Below are positions 1 through 7,366 of a stretch of DNA of 51,570 nucleotides, piece by piece. The number at the start of each line of letters is the position of its first letter. The stretch's first letter is position 1. The position numbers and the translations under genes were made by a program. The stretch is taken from assembly GCA_020724845.1 (NCBI GenBank), contig DYGE01000006.1:1-51570 (forward strand), written 5' to 3'. This stretch comes from Candidatus Paceibacter sp. (GTDB lineage: Bacteria > Patescibacteriota > Minisyncoccia > UBA6257 > 02-FULL-45-10c). The notes under the pieces were generated by a model. The model did not search any database. It was not told the DNA's origin and saw only the letters and a program-made list of their open reading frames with translations.

Positions 1-741
1 AGGTCGGTCGATCTATTAAAATCAAAAAGCGATTTTATAACTATTGCCGCTCATCAGTTAAGAACGCCGCTGTCAGCCATTAACTGGTCTTTTCAAGAGA
101 TTAAAAAAGAGGCTAGCGATAACCAAAAAGATCTGATAAACAGCGGTTTGGCAGCAGCAAATAATTTGGTGAAGATAGTAGAGGATCTGCTTAACATTTC
201 CAAAATAGAAGAGGGCAGATTTGGATATAATTTCAAAAGAGGAGATTTGGTTTCCTTCTTGCAAGCCGCCCTAAACCAGGCTGCTCCAGTTGCCAAAGAG
301 TATGGGGTAAAGGTTTATATGGAGCCGCCTAAAGAAACTTCTATAATGCTGGAATACGATTCCGAAAAGTTAAGCCTGGTTCTTTCCAATATTCTAGAGA
401 ACGCCATTAAGTACAACGTGGGAAACGGCCAAGTCGTGGTTAGTGTTCAGCGCCGCGCCGACGCCCCGTTTGTCCAAGTAGATATTGCTGACACGGGTAT
501 TGGCATTTCAGAAGAGACTCTTAAAAATATGTTCACTAAGTTTTATCGAGGGGATAACGCCATGACCAAAGAAACCGCCGGATCCGGGTTGGGGCTTTAT
601 ATAGCCAAGAATGTCATCAAGCGTCACGGCGGGCAAATTTGGGCGGATTCAGTAGTAGACAGGGGCACCACTGTTCATTTCACGCTGCCGACCGATTCCC
701 GTCTTATACCGCAAAAAGAAATAAGCAGGGGCGAGATATAA
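1..741 (+). CDS. Sensor histidine kinase, C-terminal part (5' end outside window)
   Basis: The reading frame is open from the first base, so the gene begins upstream of the window. The visible part is the transmitter core of a two-component sensor kinase. It begins with the dimerisation/phosphoacceptor helix, H-box HQLRTPLSAI with its phosphorylatable His at about bases 52-54. The HATPase domain follows: N box (LENAIKYN), G1 (DIADTGIGIS), G2 (GSGLGLYIAKNV) and the final strand GTTVHFTLP. All ATP-binding motifs look intact. The sensor domain and any partner regulator are not visible. The stop lies 2 nt before mutM, so the two may share a transcript, although no functional link is obvious. The signal sensed cannot be inferred. 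Confidence 0.93.
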   Translation, partial: RSVDLLKSKSDFITIAAHQLRTPLSAINWSFQEIKKEASDNQKDLINSGLAAANNLVKIVEDLLNISKIEEGRFGYNFKRGDLVSFLQAALNQAAPVAKEYGVKVYMEPPKETSIMLEYDSEKLSLVLSNILENAIKYNVGNGQVVVSVQRRADAPFVQVDIADTGIGISEETLKNMFTKFYRGDNAMTKETAGSGLGLYIAKNVIKRHGGQIWADSVVDRGTTVHFTLPTDSRLIPQKEISRGEI

Positions 742-743
742 AA

Positions 744-1664
744 ATGCCAGAGCTTCCCGAAGTACAAACAATCGTTAGCGATTTAAATAAAAAAATCATT
801 GGCCGACGAATAGTCGGCGTTTGGTTTGATTGGCCGAAAATGCTTAAGGATCCCCTGGATCAGCAAAGAAATAAAATCGCCCACAAACATGTTGCGGAGT
901 TTAAGAAGGCGATAAAAGGAAAGAAAATTATCAAAGTCATCCGGCGGGCCAAAAATATATTAATTTATTTAAGCGATGACTTGATGATGCTCATTCATTT
1001 AAAAATGACTGGCCATCTTCTCGTGGGGAAGTGGAGAGTAAAAAGCGCCAAAAGGAAAGAAGTGGTCGTGCCATTAGAGCCGAAAGAGGCGGTGGAGGAT
1101 CCGTACAACCAATATATTCACTTAATTTTTTATTTAGATGACGGCAAAATGCTTGGCTATTCGGATGTTCGTAAATTCGGTAAGGCAATATTGGGAACCA
1201 GGGAGCAGATAGAGAATTTACCAGAGCTTAAAAAACTAGGGCCGGAACCGTTAGATGCGAGTTTCAAGTTTATAAAGTTTGCAAAGTTAATAAAATCAGA
1301 GGAAAGAAAAATCAAGCAGGTTCTAATGGACCCAGAAGTGATCGCTGGCATAGGGAATATCTACTCTGACGACATTTTGTGGAAGGCCAAGGTTCATCCG
1401 CTTAAACCGGCTAATAAATTAGACAGAAAAGAGTTGAAAGCTCTCTGGAAGTCAATGCGAGAGATTTTAGCGAAAGCGGTCAAGCTTCGCGGCACCTCTA
1501 CCAGTGATTATCGTGACACTGCCGGAAAAAAAGGAGAATATACCGAAGAGCGCCTGGTCTATCAGCGCGAGGATGAGCCGTGCGATCGCTGCGGTACAAA
1601 AATAAAGCGAATTGCTGTCGGCGGCAGATCCGCGCATTTTTGCCCTGCCTGCCAGCGCTTGTAG
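744..1664 (+). CDS. mutM: Formamidopyrimidine-DNA glycosylase
   Basis: Bifunctional glycosylase/AP lyase that removes oxidised purines such as 8-oxoguanine in base excision repair. The start is set at 744 because the mature enzyme needs an N-terminal proline: the protein begins MPELPE, giving the catalytic Pro and Glu next to the initiator Met. The conserved lysine is in HLKMTG and the helix-two-turn-helix region is around GIGNIYSDDILW. The C-terminal zinc finger is CDRC...CPAC. Its 306 residues are slightly longer than the usual 270-290; the extra length is a charged loop near residue 100. It starts 2 nt after the kinase gene. Longer in-frame starts upstream would bury the catalytic proline and are rejected. 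Confidence 0.97.
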   Translation: MPELPEVQTIVSDLNKKIIGRRIVGVWFDWPKMLKDPLDQQRNKIAHKHVAEFKKAIKGKKIIKVIRRAKNILIYLSDDLMMLIHLKMTGHLLVGKWRVKSAKRKEVVVPLEPKEAVEDPYNQYIHLIFYLDDGKMLGYSDVRKFGKAILGTREQIENLPELKKLGPEPLDASFKFIKFAKLIKSEERKIKQVLMDPEVIAGIGNIYSDDILWKAKVHPLKPANKLDRKELKALWKSMREILAKAVKLRGTSTSDYRDTAGKKGEYTEERLVYQREDEPCDRCGTKIKRIAVGGRSAHFCPACQRL

Positions 1665-1718
1665 CCATCAACAACTTATTCGTTGTTAGTTATTGGCTGT
1701 AAGTTGTAAGTTAAGAGT
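1665..1718. repeat. Low-complexity word repeat between mutM and holA
   Basis: The short spacer is made of near-repeated words (CAACAACTTATTCGTTGTTAG, then GTAAGTTGTAAGTTAAG). It resembles other AT-rich word repeats found between and inside genes in this window. No clear promoter or ribosome-binding site for holA is visible here. Confidence 0.45.
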
Positions 1719-2522
1719 ATGTTGATATTCTTATACGGCCCCGAATCTTATCGGCGCCAACAAAAATTGAGGAGCATTACGGATGGCTATAGAAGCAAGC
1801 ATTCCGGATTTTCTATGGAGCGGTTTTTCTTGGAAAAAAAGGAGGACTTTTTGAGGCTGAGGGATTTCAATAAAAACAGATCCTTATTTGACGCTTTAAG
1901 ATTCGGGATTGTTTCGGGAATTTCTTCTTTAGAAGGAAAAGACAAGAAAGAACTTTCTGCTATTCTGTCCGAAAATCTGGATAACAAAGATGCGGTTATT
2001 TTAATCAGCGAAGAAAAAAAGCCGGCCAAGGAATTCGGTTTCCTGCTCAAAAAACCAGTTCTTTCGCAGGAGTTTAAAGATTTGGATAGCGCTCAGGCAA
2101 GAAGATTTCTGCAGGAAGCGTCAAAGGAAAGAGATCTAAAACTAGACAGAGAAAGCCAGGAATTATTGATTAAAGTTTATGAAGGCAATGTTTGGGGATT
2201 GGTGACGGAACTGGACAAGTTGGCTTTATTAAATAAAAGAGAAGTTAGCTACGAAATGCTTAAGAGCCATTCCGATCTCTCTTTCTTGGCGAATGTTTAT
2301 TCAACAATTCACGAAATGCGCAATTCCAGAAGAATTGAGCGCAGGTTGTCTTTACTGGAACAGTCCATGCTTAGAAATGTTGATTCGGGGATGATTTTTA
2401 ATATATTCTCAACCTTTTTAAAAGACCTGGCTGAAAGGGTGCGGGCCGCTGATTATGATGTTTTGGTTAAATCCGGCAGGCTGGAATATCAAGAAGCGCT
2501 TTTCGCTTTGTTGTTAAATTAG
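1719..2522 (+). CDS. holA: DNA polymerase III delta subunit (HolA-like)
   Basis: Likely the delta subunit of the clamp loader, which opens the sliding clamp. The N-terminus (MLIFLYGPESYRRQQKL) has the degenerate P-loop-like start typical of HolA. A middle AAA+-like domain includes LSQEFKDLD and EASKERDLKLD. A C-terminal helical collar follows. At 267 residues it is shorter than the usual 320-340, in line with a reduced genome. It is followed at once by a strong hairpin shared with the converging rpsT. The call rests on domain layout and family-like N-terminal residues; a homology search would settle it. Confidence 0.72.
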   Translation: MLIFLYGPESYRRQQKLRSITDGYRSKHSGFSMERFFLEKKEDFLRLRDFNKNRSLFDALRFGIVSGISSLEGKDKKELSAILSENLDNKDAVILISEEKKPAKEFGFLLKKPVLSQEFKDLDSAQARRFLQEASKERDLKLDRESQELLIKVYEGNVWGLVTELDKLALLNKREVSYEMLKSHSDLSFLANVYSTIHEMRNSRRIERRLSLLEQSMLRNVDSGMIFNIFSTFLKDLAERVRAADYDVLVKSGRLEYQEALFALLLN

Positions 2523-2560
2523 GAAAATAAATCAGCCCCTTATAGGGCTGATTTATTTTC
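2523..2560. terminator. Bidirectional terminator, holA / rpsT
   Basis: Perfect 16-bp inverted repeat (arms 2523-2538 and 2545-2560, loop CTTATA), with A-rich and T-rich outer ends so that it can act on both strands. It lies between converging genes and overlaps the rpsT stop codon. Confidence 0.85.
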
Positions 2561-2813
2561 CGGAAGCTGCTAATGCGGACAATCTAGACTTTAGGCGAGA
2601 AGCTTTATTTTTTTTGATGATTCCCACCTTGGCCGTCTTGTCCAGGATTTTATATATGCCAGGCAAGGAGCTTTTTGCGTCGTCTAATTTTCCGGCGGAA
2701 ACCAGTTTTTTATAGTTCTTTACTGCTTTTTTCAGGGCTTCTTTCTGCTTTGAATTATGCTCTCTTCGGCGAAGGTTCTGCCGATGTGCTTTTTTAGCTG
2801 ATTTAGTAATCAT
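2553..2813 (-). CDS. rpsT: 30S ribosomal protein S20
   Basis: An 86-residue, strongly basic, helical protein that binds 16S rRNA. The start MITKSAKKAHRQNLRRREHN and the internal KKAVKNYKKL and KIIKKNKASRLKSRL-type stretches are characteristic of S20. The length is normal. It is monocistronic and converges on holA, with its stop codon inside the shared terminator stem. Directly upstream is a tandem word repeat rather than a clear promoter. Confidence 0.95.
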   Translation of the reverse strand: MITKSAKKAHRQNLRRREHNSKQKEALKKAVKNYKKLVSAGKLDDAKSSLPGIYKILDKTAKVGIIKKNKASRLKSRLSALAASGK

Positions 2814-2816
2814 ATA

Positions 2817-2850
2817 TTAGGGTATAGGGTTTAGGGTATAGGGTTTAGGT
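2817..2850. repeat. Tandem GGTATAGGGTTTA-type repeat
   Basis: About two and a half copies of a 13-14 nt unit lie between rpsT and the next gene. Related words (TTAGCG, GTATAGGG) recur upstream of trpS and rnj and inside uvrC. Confidence 0.7.
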
Positions 2851-2866
2851 GTTTCCGTCAAGGGGG

Positions 2867-2895
2867 TTGACTTGCCATCATTTATATACTACTAT
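2867..2895 (+). promoter_or_regulatory. Sigma70 promoter of orphan gene 2946
   Basis: TTGACT (2867-2872), a 17-nt spacer, then TACTAT (2890-2895). The leader carries a hairpin (about 2908-2931, GAAGCC/GGCTTC stem) and a strong ribosome-binding site GGGAGGT at 2934-2940, 5 nt before the ATG. Confidence 0.8.
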
Positions 2896-2945
2896 CCAGT
2901 AAGTTCCGGAAGCCGATGCAATGGCTTCGGTATGGGAGGTAACAG

Positions 2946-3209
2946 ATGGCCGAGCAGAAGTCCAAGAAGAAGCACCGGGCGGCGGGTAAGCGCAGCGGGT
3001 GCTATAGCCGCTGGGCGGGCAACGTCGCCTACGGCGGAGGTCCGTCGATGCGCAAGCTTCGCAGGATCATCCGCTCCAGCGGGATGGAGGAGGCCAAGCG
3101 TCATGCCCAGAAGCATGGCCTTGGCGCCTTGCTTAAGGCGCTCCTTGCGGACCCTCCGAAGTGGATCCGGCGCAAGCTGGAGCGGGCCGAACAGAAATCG
3201 AGGTCCTGA
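2946..3209 (+). CDS. GC-rich orphan small basic protein
   Basis: An 87-residue, very basic protein (many Lys, Arg, His) starting MAEQKSKKKHRAAGK. I do not recognise the family. It has no membrane segment and only one cysteine. Its codons end almost only in G or C (AAG, CGC, GCC, GGC), unlike the AT-richer neighbours. It is a complete transcription unit of its own, with a good promoter, leader hairpin, strong ribosome-binding site and terminator. These features argue for a real gene despite its size. The charge suggests nucleic-acid binding, but that is a guess. The composition suggests transfer from a GC-rich donor or unusual codon selection. Start ATG 2946 is fixed by the ribosome-binding site. 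Confidence 0.72.
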   Translation: MAEQKSKKKHRAAGKRSGCYSRWAGNVAYGGGPSMRKLRRIIRSSGMEEAKRHAQKHGLGALLKALLADPPKWIRRKLERAEQKSRS

Positions 3210-3218
3210 TTCCAGCTC

Positions 3219-3252
3219 AGCCCCTAACTTTGTGAAGTTGGGGGCTTTTATT
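3219..3252. terminator. Terminator between orphan gene 2946 and uvrB
   Basis: Stem AGCCCCTAACTT / AAGTTGGGGGCT (3219-3230 and 3235-3246), loop TGTG, followed by a T-rich tract. It probably also serves the converging uvrB on the minus strand. Confidence 0.82.
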
Positions 3253-5044
3253 ATTGAGTTGTAATTTCCGCTAATTTTGATAAGTCAGACTCGGTGATGG
3301 CTTTTTTAATTGCCATCGGCTCAAGGCCCAATTTCTTATTGAATTCTTTCTGAATCTTTCTGCGACGGTTAGTTTCGGCAATGGTTTTTTTAATAGAATC
3401 AGTGATTCTGTCGGCGTAAAAAATTACCTTTCCATTCACTGATCTCGCGGCCCGTCCGGCCATCTGAATAAGTCCTCGGTAGTTGCGCAAGAATCCTTCG
3501 CGGTCAGCGTCTAAAATAGCTATTAAGCTGACTTCCGGGAGGTCCAATCCCTCTCTCAAAAGGTTTACGCCGACAACTACATCAACCTTCCCTTTTCTCA
3601 AGTCATTCAAAATCTCCGGCCTCTTCAAGGTTTTTATTTCAGAGTGAAGGTAGTGGGCTTTAATCCCGTGATTAAGTAGGAATTCCGTCAGGTCTTCAGC
3701 GGATCGCTTGGTTAAGGTAAGCGCCAAAACCCTCTCGTCTTGATTTATCCGCTTCTTTATCTCTTCCAGTAAATGATTTACTTGGGTGGCAACCGGTCGG
3801 ATAACGATTTCCGGATCCAGAATGCCGGTCGGCCTCACTAGCTGTTCGGCTATATTGGCTCCGGATTTGTCCAATTCATATGGCCCGGGCGTTGCGGAAA
3901 CATAGATTGTTTGTCTGATCTTTTCTTGAAACTCTCTGAATCTAAGAGGCCGGTTATCCAGCGCTGAAGGCAGGCGAAAGCCGTGATGTACCAGGGTGGA
4001 CTTTCTTTGCCGATCTCCTTCGTACATGGCGTTTAATTGCGGCACGGAAATGTGCGACTCGTCTATGAAAAGAAGAAATGGCTTTGGAAAATAATCCAGC
4101 AAGGTCGCTGGCGGCTCCCCGGGTTCTCTAAATGCCAAATGGCGAGAATAGTTCTCTATGCCGTTCACGTAGTTATTTTTCTTCAGCATTTCTATATCAA
4201 AAAGGGTTCTTTTTTCTATTCGGTCGGCTTCCGCGAAGCGGTTAGCCGATTGAAGCTGCTCAACCCGGTCTTCCATTTCATTCTTGATGTTCTGAAGCGC
4301 CAGCTTTAGTTTGTGCTGTGGCGTGACCCAGAATTTTGCGGGATAAATGGATATTTCCTCGATCGGATTACGATCTTCGGCGGCTAAAATCTGAATTAAT
4401 TTTTTTCCTTTGAATTCCAAATTTATTAAGTTGCCGGTAACGATGTGTATGATTACCCGATCTTTCAGAATTTTAAATTGACCTTGCGCCGGGTCTTTAG
4501 TAACCCTTTCGTATTGGAGAAAGTTAAGGTGGCGGGCCAAATCTGTCGAACTGATGTTTTGCCCGACTCTTAATTCCAGCCGAGTTTTTTGGTATTCCGA
4601 GGGGTCGCCTATGCCATAAATGCAAGAAACTGAAGCTACCACTAAAGCGTCTTTGCGGGTTAAAACATTCTGAATCGCGGAGTGGCGCAATTTATCTATT
4701 TCTTTATTTATTCGGGCATCTTTTTGGATATAGATATCCGTGTTCGGCAGGTAGGCCTCCGGCTGATAGTAGTCATAGTAGGAAACGAAATAACTTACGG
4801 CGTTGTACGGAAAGAAGGATTTGAATTCTTGATATAGCTGGGCCGCTAATATTTTGTTGGGAGAAATCACCAGCGTTGGCAGATTAAGTTTTGCGATTAC
4901 CGAGGCCATAGTAAAGGTTTTTCCGGAGCCGGTGACGCCCAAAAGAACCTGGTCTTGCTGGCCGGACTGCGTGCCGTCAATCAGCTTCTCAATAGCTTGC
5001 GGCTGGTCACCTTTTGGTTGAAAATTGGATACTAGTTTAAACAT
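3251..5044 (-). CDS. uvrB: UvrABC system protein B, lacking C-terminal UVR domain
   Basis: Helicase-like damage-verification subunit of nucleotide excision repair. Seen: Walker A GVTGSGKT (residues 36-43), the beta-hairpin region YYDYYQPEAYLP, helicase motif II (FIDESH), VSATPGPYE, and the C-terminal RecA-like motifs (GVNLLREGLDLPEVSL, QMAGRAARS). At 597 residues it is shorter than the usual 660-680. It ends soon after KKAITESDLSKLAEITTQ, with no UVR motif, the segment that normally contacts UvrC. UvrC in this window also lacks its UVR motif. The gene is transcribed away from ruvA across a repeat-rich spacer. Confidence 0.97.
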   Translation of the reverse strand: MFKLVSNFQPKGDQPQAIEKLIDGTQSGQQDQVLLGVTGSGKTFTMASVIAKLNLPTLVISPNKILAAQLYQEFKSFFPYNAVSYFVSYYDYYQPEAYLPNTDIYIQKDARINKEIDKLRHSAIQNVLTRKDALVVASVSCIYGIGDPSEYQKTRLELRVGQNISSTDLARHLNFLQYERVTKDPAQGQFKILKDRVIIHIVTGNLINLEFKGKKLIQILAAEDRNPIEEISIYPAKFWVTPQHKLKLALQNIKNEMEDRVEQLQSANRFAEADRIEKRTLFDIEMLKKNNYVNGIENYSRHLAFREPGEPPATLLDYFPKPFLLFIDESHISVPQLNAMYEGDRQRKSTLVHHGFRLPSALDNRPLRFREFQEKIRQTIYVSATPGPYELDKSGANIAEQLVRPTGILDPEIVIRPVATQVNHLLEEIKKRINQDERVLALTLTKRSAEDLTEFLLNHGIKAHYLHSEIKTLKRPEILNDLRKGKVDVVVGVNLLREGLDLPEVSLIAILDADREGFLRNYRGLIQMAGRAARSVNGKVIFYADRITDSIKKTIAETNRRRKIQKEFNKKLGLEPMAIKKAITESDLSKLAEITTQ

Positions 5045-5140
5045 TAATTCTTGAATTTTGAATCAAGAATTATGAATTATGGACTGAAATTCAATAACCC
5101 TCCTTAATTCATTATTCACGATTCTTAATTCATCTTTTTA
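5045..5140. repeat. AATTC/GAATT word-repeat spacer
   Basis: An AT-rich spacer built from repeated words (AATTCTTGAATTTTGAATC, AATTATGAATTATG, TTAATTCATTATTCACG, TTCTTAATTCATC). It separates the divergent uvrB and ruvA genes and contains no gene. Confidence 0.65.
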
Positions 5141-5141
5141 T

Positions 5142-5150
5142 TGATATAAT
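5142..5150 (+). promoter_or_regulatory. Extended -10 promoter of ruvA (leaderless)
   Basis: TGATATAAT, a TGn-extended -10 box, ends 6 nt before the ruvA ATG at 5157. The expected transcription start therefore falls on or next to the start codon. No Shine-Dalgarno site fits. Confidence 0.8.
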
Positions 5151-5156
5151 AGAAAT

Positions 5157-5735
5157 ATGCTCTATTCCCTATCCGGAAAATTGATTGCTAAGCAGGATAA
5201 TTCCTTCGCGATAGAGGTTGGCGGCGTGGCGTTCCAGCTGCGCTCATCTATCAATATCGTGAAGAGTTTACCACAGATTGGCGAATCAGTCAAAGTCTTT
5301 ACCCATCTGCACGTTCGGGAGGACGCTCTGGAGCTATATGGTTTCCTGGACAGAGAAGAGTTGGAATTCTTCGGCATGCTTATCAGCATTTCCGGCATTG
5401 GTCCGAAGTCTGCCTTGGGGGTTCTGGGAGTTGAGCGCGTGGACAATTTAAAGGCGGCTATCAGCGAGGGGAGATCTGGTCTTCTAACCAAAGTGTCAGG
5501 CATAGGCAAAAAATCAGCCGAACGAATCGTTTTAGAGCTGAAAAATAAACTAAAACAGGAAGGTTCGGACAAGTTAGTGGGAATAATGGAATCGGATCGC
5601 GATATTATAGAGGCCTTGGCTAATCTTGGCTATACCAAGTCGCAGGCTAAAGAGGCGCTGGCTAAAGTTGATTCTAATCTGCAGAAAATGGAGGAAAGAA
5701 TTAAGGCCGCGTTAAATTTCTTAAAAGAAAAATGA
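5157..5735 (+). CDS. ruvA: Holliday junction DNA helicase subunit RuvA
   Basis: Binds four-way DNA junctions and loads the RuvB motor for branch migration. The N-terminal OB fold (MLYSLSGKLIAKQDNSFAIEV) is followed by the tandem helix-hairpin-helix region with two clear hairpins (ISGIGPKSA, VSGIGKKSAERIVLELK). The C-terminal UBA-like domain III (ALANLGYTKSQAKEAL) binds RuvB. At 192 residues the length is normal. It starts a long co-oriented gene run and overlaps the next gene by 4 nt (ATGA). RuvB and RuvC are not in the window. Confidence 0.97.
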   Translation: MLYSLSGKLIAKQDNSFAIEVGGVAFQLRSSINIVKSLPQIGESVKVFTHLHVREDALELYGFLDREELEFFGMLISISGIGPKSALGVLGVERVDNLKAAISEGRSGLLTKVSGIGKKSAERIVLELKNKLKQEGSDKLVGIMESDRDIIEALANLGYTKSQAKEALAKVDSNLQKMEERIKAALNFLKEK

Positions 5736-6949
5736 AATTATTGAAATCTTTTTATCACTACTTTTTGGCTTGGCTGGGGGATAAAATATATCGCCAGCCA
5801 TCTAGAAAGCTCCATGTGCTAGGAGTCACCGGCACCAAAGGAAAATCCACGGTGATAGAGCTGATTAACGCCATCCTGGAAGCCGCTGGCAAAAAGACCG
5901 CTTTAATGTCTTCGGTTCGTCTGAAAATCGGGGAAATTAACAACCCTAATTTGACTGGAATGACCATGCCGGGGCGTTTTTTTATCCAGCGATTTTTAAG
6001 TTGGGCGGTGGATAAGGGGTGTGAATATGCTCTTATTGAGGTGACTTCCCAAGGAGTCCTCCAACATCGCCACAAATTCATAGATTTTGATTCGGCTATT
6101 ATCAATAATCTGGAGCCGGAACACATTGAGGCGCACGGGTCATTTGAGAATTATAGAAACAGCAAGGTTAAGTTCTTTGCCGACGTAGCAAGTGCCTCTA
6201 AAAAGAATCAGAAGCGGTTTTTCGTCAATTCTGATACTAGGGATTATCAGTATTTTGTTGACGCGGCGAAAAACAAAGGTGAAATATTATTCTATAATAG
6301 AAAGGACTTTAGTAAAGTAAAAATAAAAACCAAACTAATTGGAGATTTTAATATTGAGAACATCGCTGCCGCAATGGCTTTCGCGCGCTCTGTCGGCATT
6401 GATTGGGATACTATCAAGGCAGCCGTTGAATCTTTTGACGGGGTTCCCGGCCGCCTGGAATTCGTTCAGAGGGTGCCTTTTTCGGTCATTATTGATTATG
6501 CGCACACTCCCGATTCTCTAGAGAAGGTATATAAGGCCTTGAGCAGGCAAGTGGCTCGCAGAAATAAGTCTTCAAATTTGATTTGCGTCCTCGGATCGGC
6601 CGGTGGCGGGCGGGATATCTGGAAGCGTCCGGTTATGGGAGAAATAGCATCCAGGTATTGCGATAAGGTTATTCTGACTAATGAAGATCCCTTTGATGAA
6701 GATCCGAGAGAAATAATGGATGAAATCGCGGCCGGGATTCGCAGCGAGGATAAGAAAAAAGTTAAAAAGATAATCAATCGCAAAGAGGCGATTCGGGCTG
6801 CTATTAAGGGCGCGAAAAAAGGAGACACGGTAATCATTACCGGCAAAGGGTCAGAGCCGTATATGAGGGTTGCCGGCGGGAAGAAAGTCCCTTGGAACGA
6901 GCGGGAAATGGTTTTGAGGATTCTGAATAATGAAAAAATCGAAATATAA
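5732..6949 (+). CDS. Mur ligase family protein (MurE-like, no N-terminal domain)
   Basis: ATP-dependent amide ligase resembling UDP-MurNAc-tripeptide synthetase (MurE) of peptidoglycan synthesis. Seen: P-loop GVTGTKGKST near residues 32-41, the central-domain motif LEPEHIEAHGSFENYRNSK carrying the lysine likely carbamylated, DYAHTPDSLEKVY, and GSAGGGRDIWKRPVMG. The usual UDP-binding N-terminal domain of about 90 residues is missing; the protein starts almost at the P-loop (405 residues against about 490). The DNPR motif that marks meso-diaminopimelate enzymes is replaced by NEDPFDEDP, so the amino acid added is uncertain. Overlaps ruvA by 4 nt and the archease gene by 20 nt, implying translational coupling. 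A MurC- or FPGS-like role is less likely. Confidence 0.85.
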   Translation: MKLLKSFYHYFLAWLGDKIYRQPSRKLHVLGVTGTKGKSTVIELINAILEAAGKKTALMSSVRLKIGEINNPNLTGMTMPGRFFIQRFLSWAVDKGCEYALIEVTSQGVLQHRHKFIDFDSAIINNLEPEHIEAHGSFENYRNSKVKFFADVASASKKNQKRFFVNSDTRDYQYFVDAAKNKGEILFYNRKDFSKVKIKTKLIGDFNIENIAAAMAFARSVGIDWDTIKAAVESFDGVPGRLEFVQRVPFSVIIDYAHTPDSLEKVYKALSRQVARRNKSSNLICVLGSAGGGRDIWKRPVMGEIASRYCDKVILTNEDPFDEDPREIMDEIAAGIRSEDKKKVKKIINRKEAIRAAIKGAKKGDTVIITGKGSEPYMRVAGGKKVPWNEREMVLRILNNEKIEI

Positions 6950-7352
6950 GGTCTTATCCCATACTGCGGATCTGCGGCTGGAAGTATATGGAGAAACCCT
7001 TGAGGAGCTTTTTAAAAATGCTGCGGAAGCTCTCGCTGATATATTATCAACGAAGGATGCGGGGGTTGGGGATGGGGGTTTGGAAAAAGTGAAAGTTGAA
7101 TCCTTAAATAAAAATACTCTTTTAGTGGATTTCTTGAATGAGATTTTGGCGAAGAGCCACATTAATAAAAAAATTTATAAAATTTCAAATATCAAAATCC
7201 AAATTTCAAATGGAAAAAATATTGCAGAAACTGAACTGATTGGTTGTCCGGTTGAAGGATTTGACGAAGATATCAAGGCGGCGACATATCACGAGGTTGA
7301 TATTAAGCAAAAAGACGGAATTTGGCAGACGAAGCTTATTCTTGACATTTAG
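6930..7352 (+). CDS. Archease (RtcB co-factor)
   Basis: Archease speeds RtcB guanylylation and lets it turn over many times. Seen: the family start KYKVLSHTADLRLEVYG, LEELFKNAAEALADI, LLVDFLNEIL and the ATYHEVDIK motif near the C-terminus. At 140 residues the length is typical. It lies directly before rtcB (14 nt apart) and overlaps the Mur ligase end by 20 nt. A loop around residues 80-96 (KIYKISNIKIQISNGKN) is encoded by a low-complexity word repeat and may be a recent in-frame insertion. Confidence 0.93.
   Translation: MKKSKYKVLSHTADLRLEVYGETLEELFKNAAEALADILSTKDAGVGDGGLEKVKVESLNKNTLLVDFLNEILAKSHINKKIYKISNIKIQISNGKNIAETELIGCPVEGFDEDIKAATYHEVDIKQKDGIWQTKLILDI
7165..7215 (+). repeat. Word repeat inside archease gene
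   Basis: Repeated words AAATTTATAAAATTTC / AAATATCAAAATCC / AAATTTCAAATGG are read in frame without stops. The coded peptide is rich in Ile, Lys, Ser and Asn, in contrast to the conserved sequence on both sides. Confidence 0.5.
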
Positions 7353-7366
7353 TTAAATTATAAATA

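Noticed and set aside
639-743. Extended N-terminus for MutM
   Set aside because: MutM needs Pro as its first mature residue, and MPELPE at 744 provides it; upstream codons lie in the kinase gene.
2817-2850. CRISPR-like array
   Set aside because: Tandem 13-14 nt units without spacers, and no cas genes; similar short word repeats occur throughout the window.
2892-3116. Minus-strand ORF opposite the GC-rich gene 2946
   Set aside because: High GC content creates long open frames on both strands; only the plus strand has promoter, ribosome-binding site and terminator.
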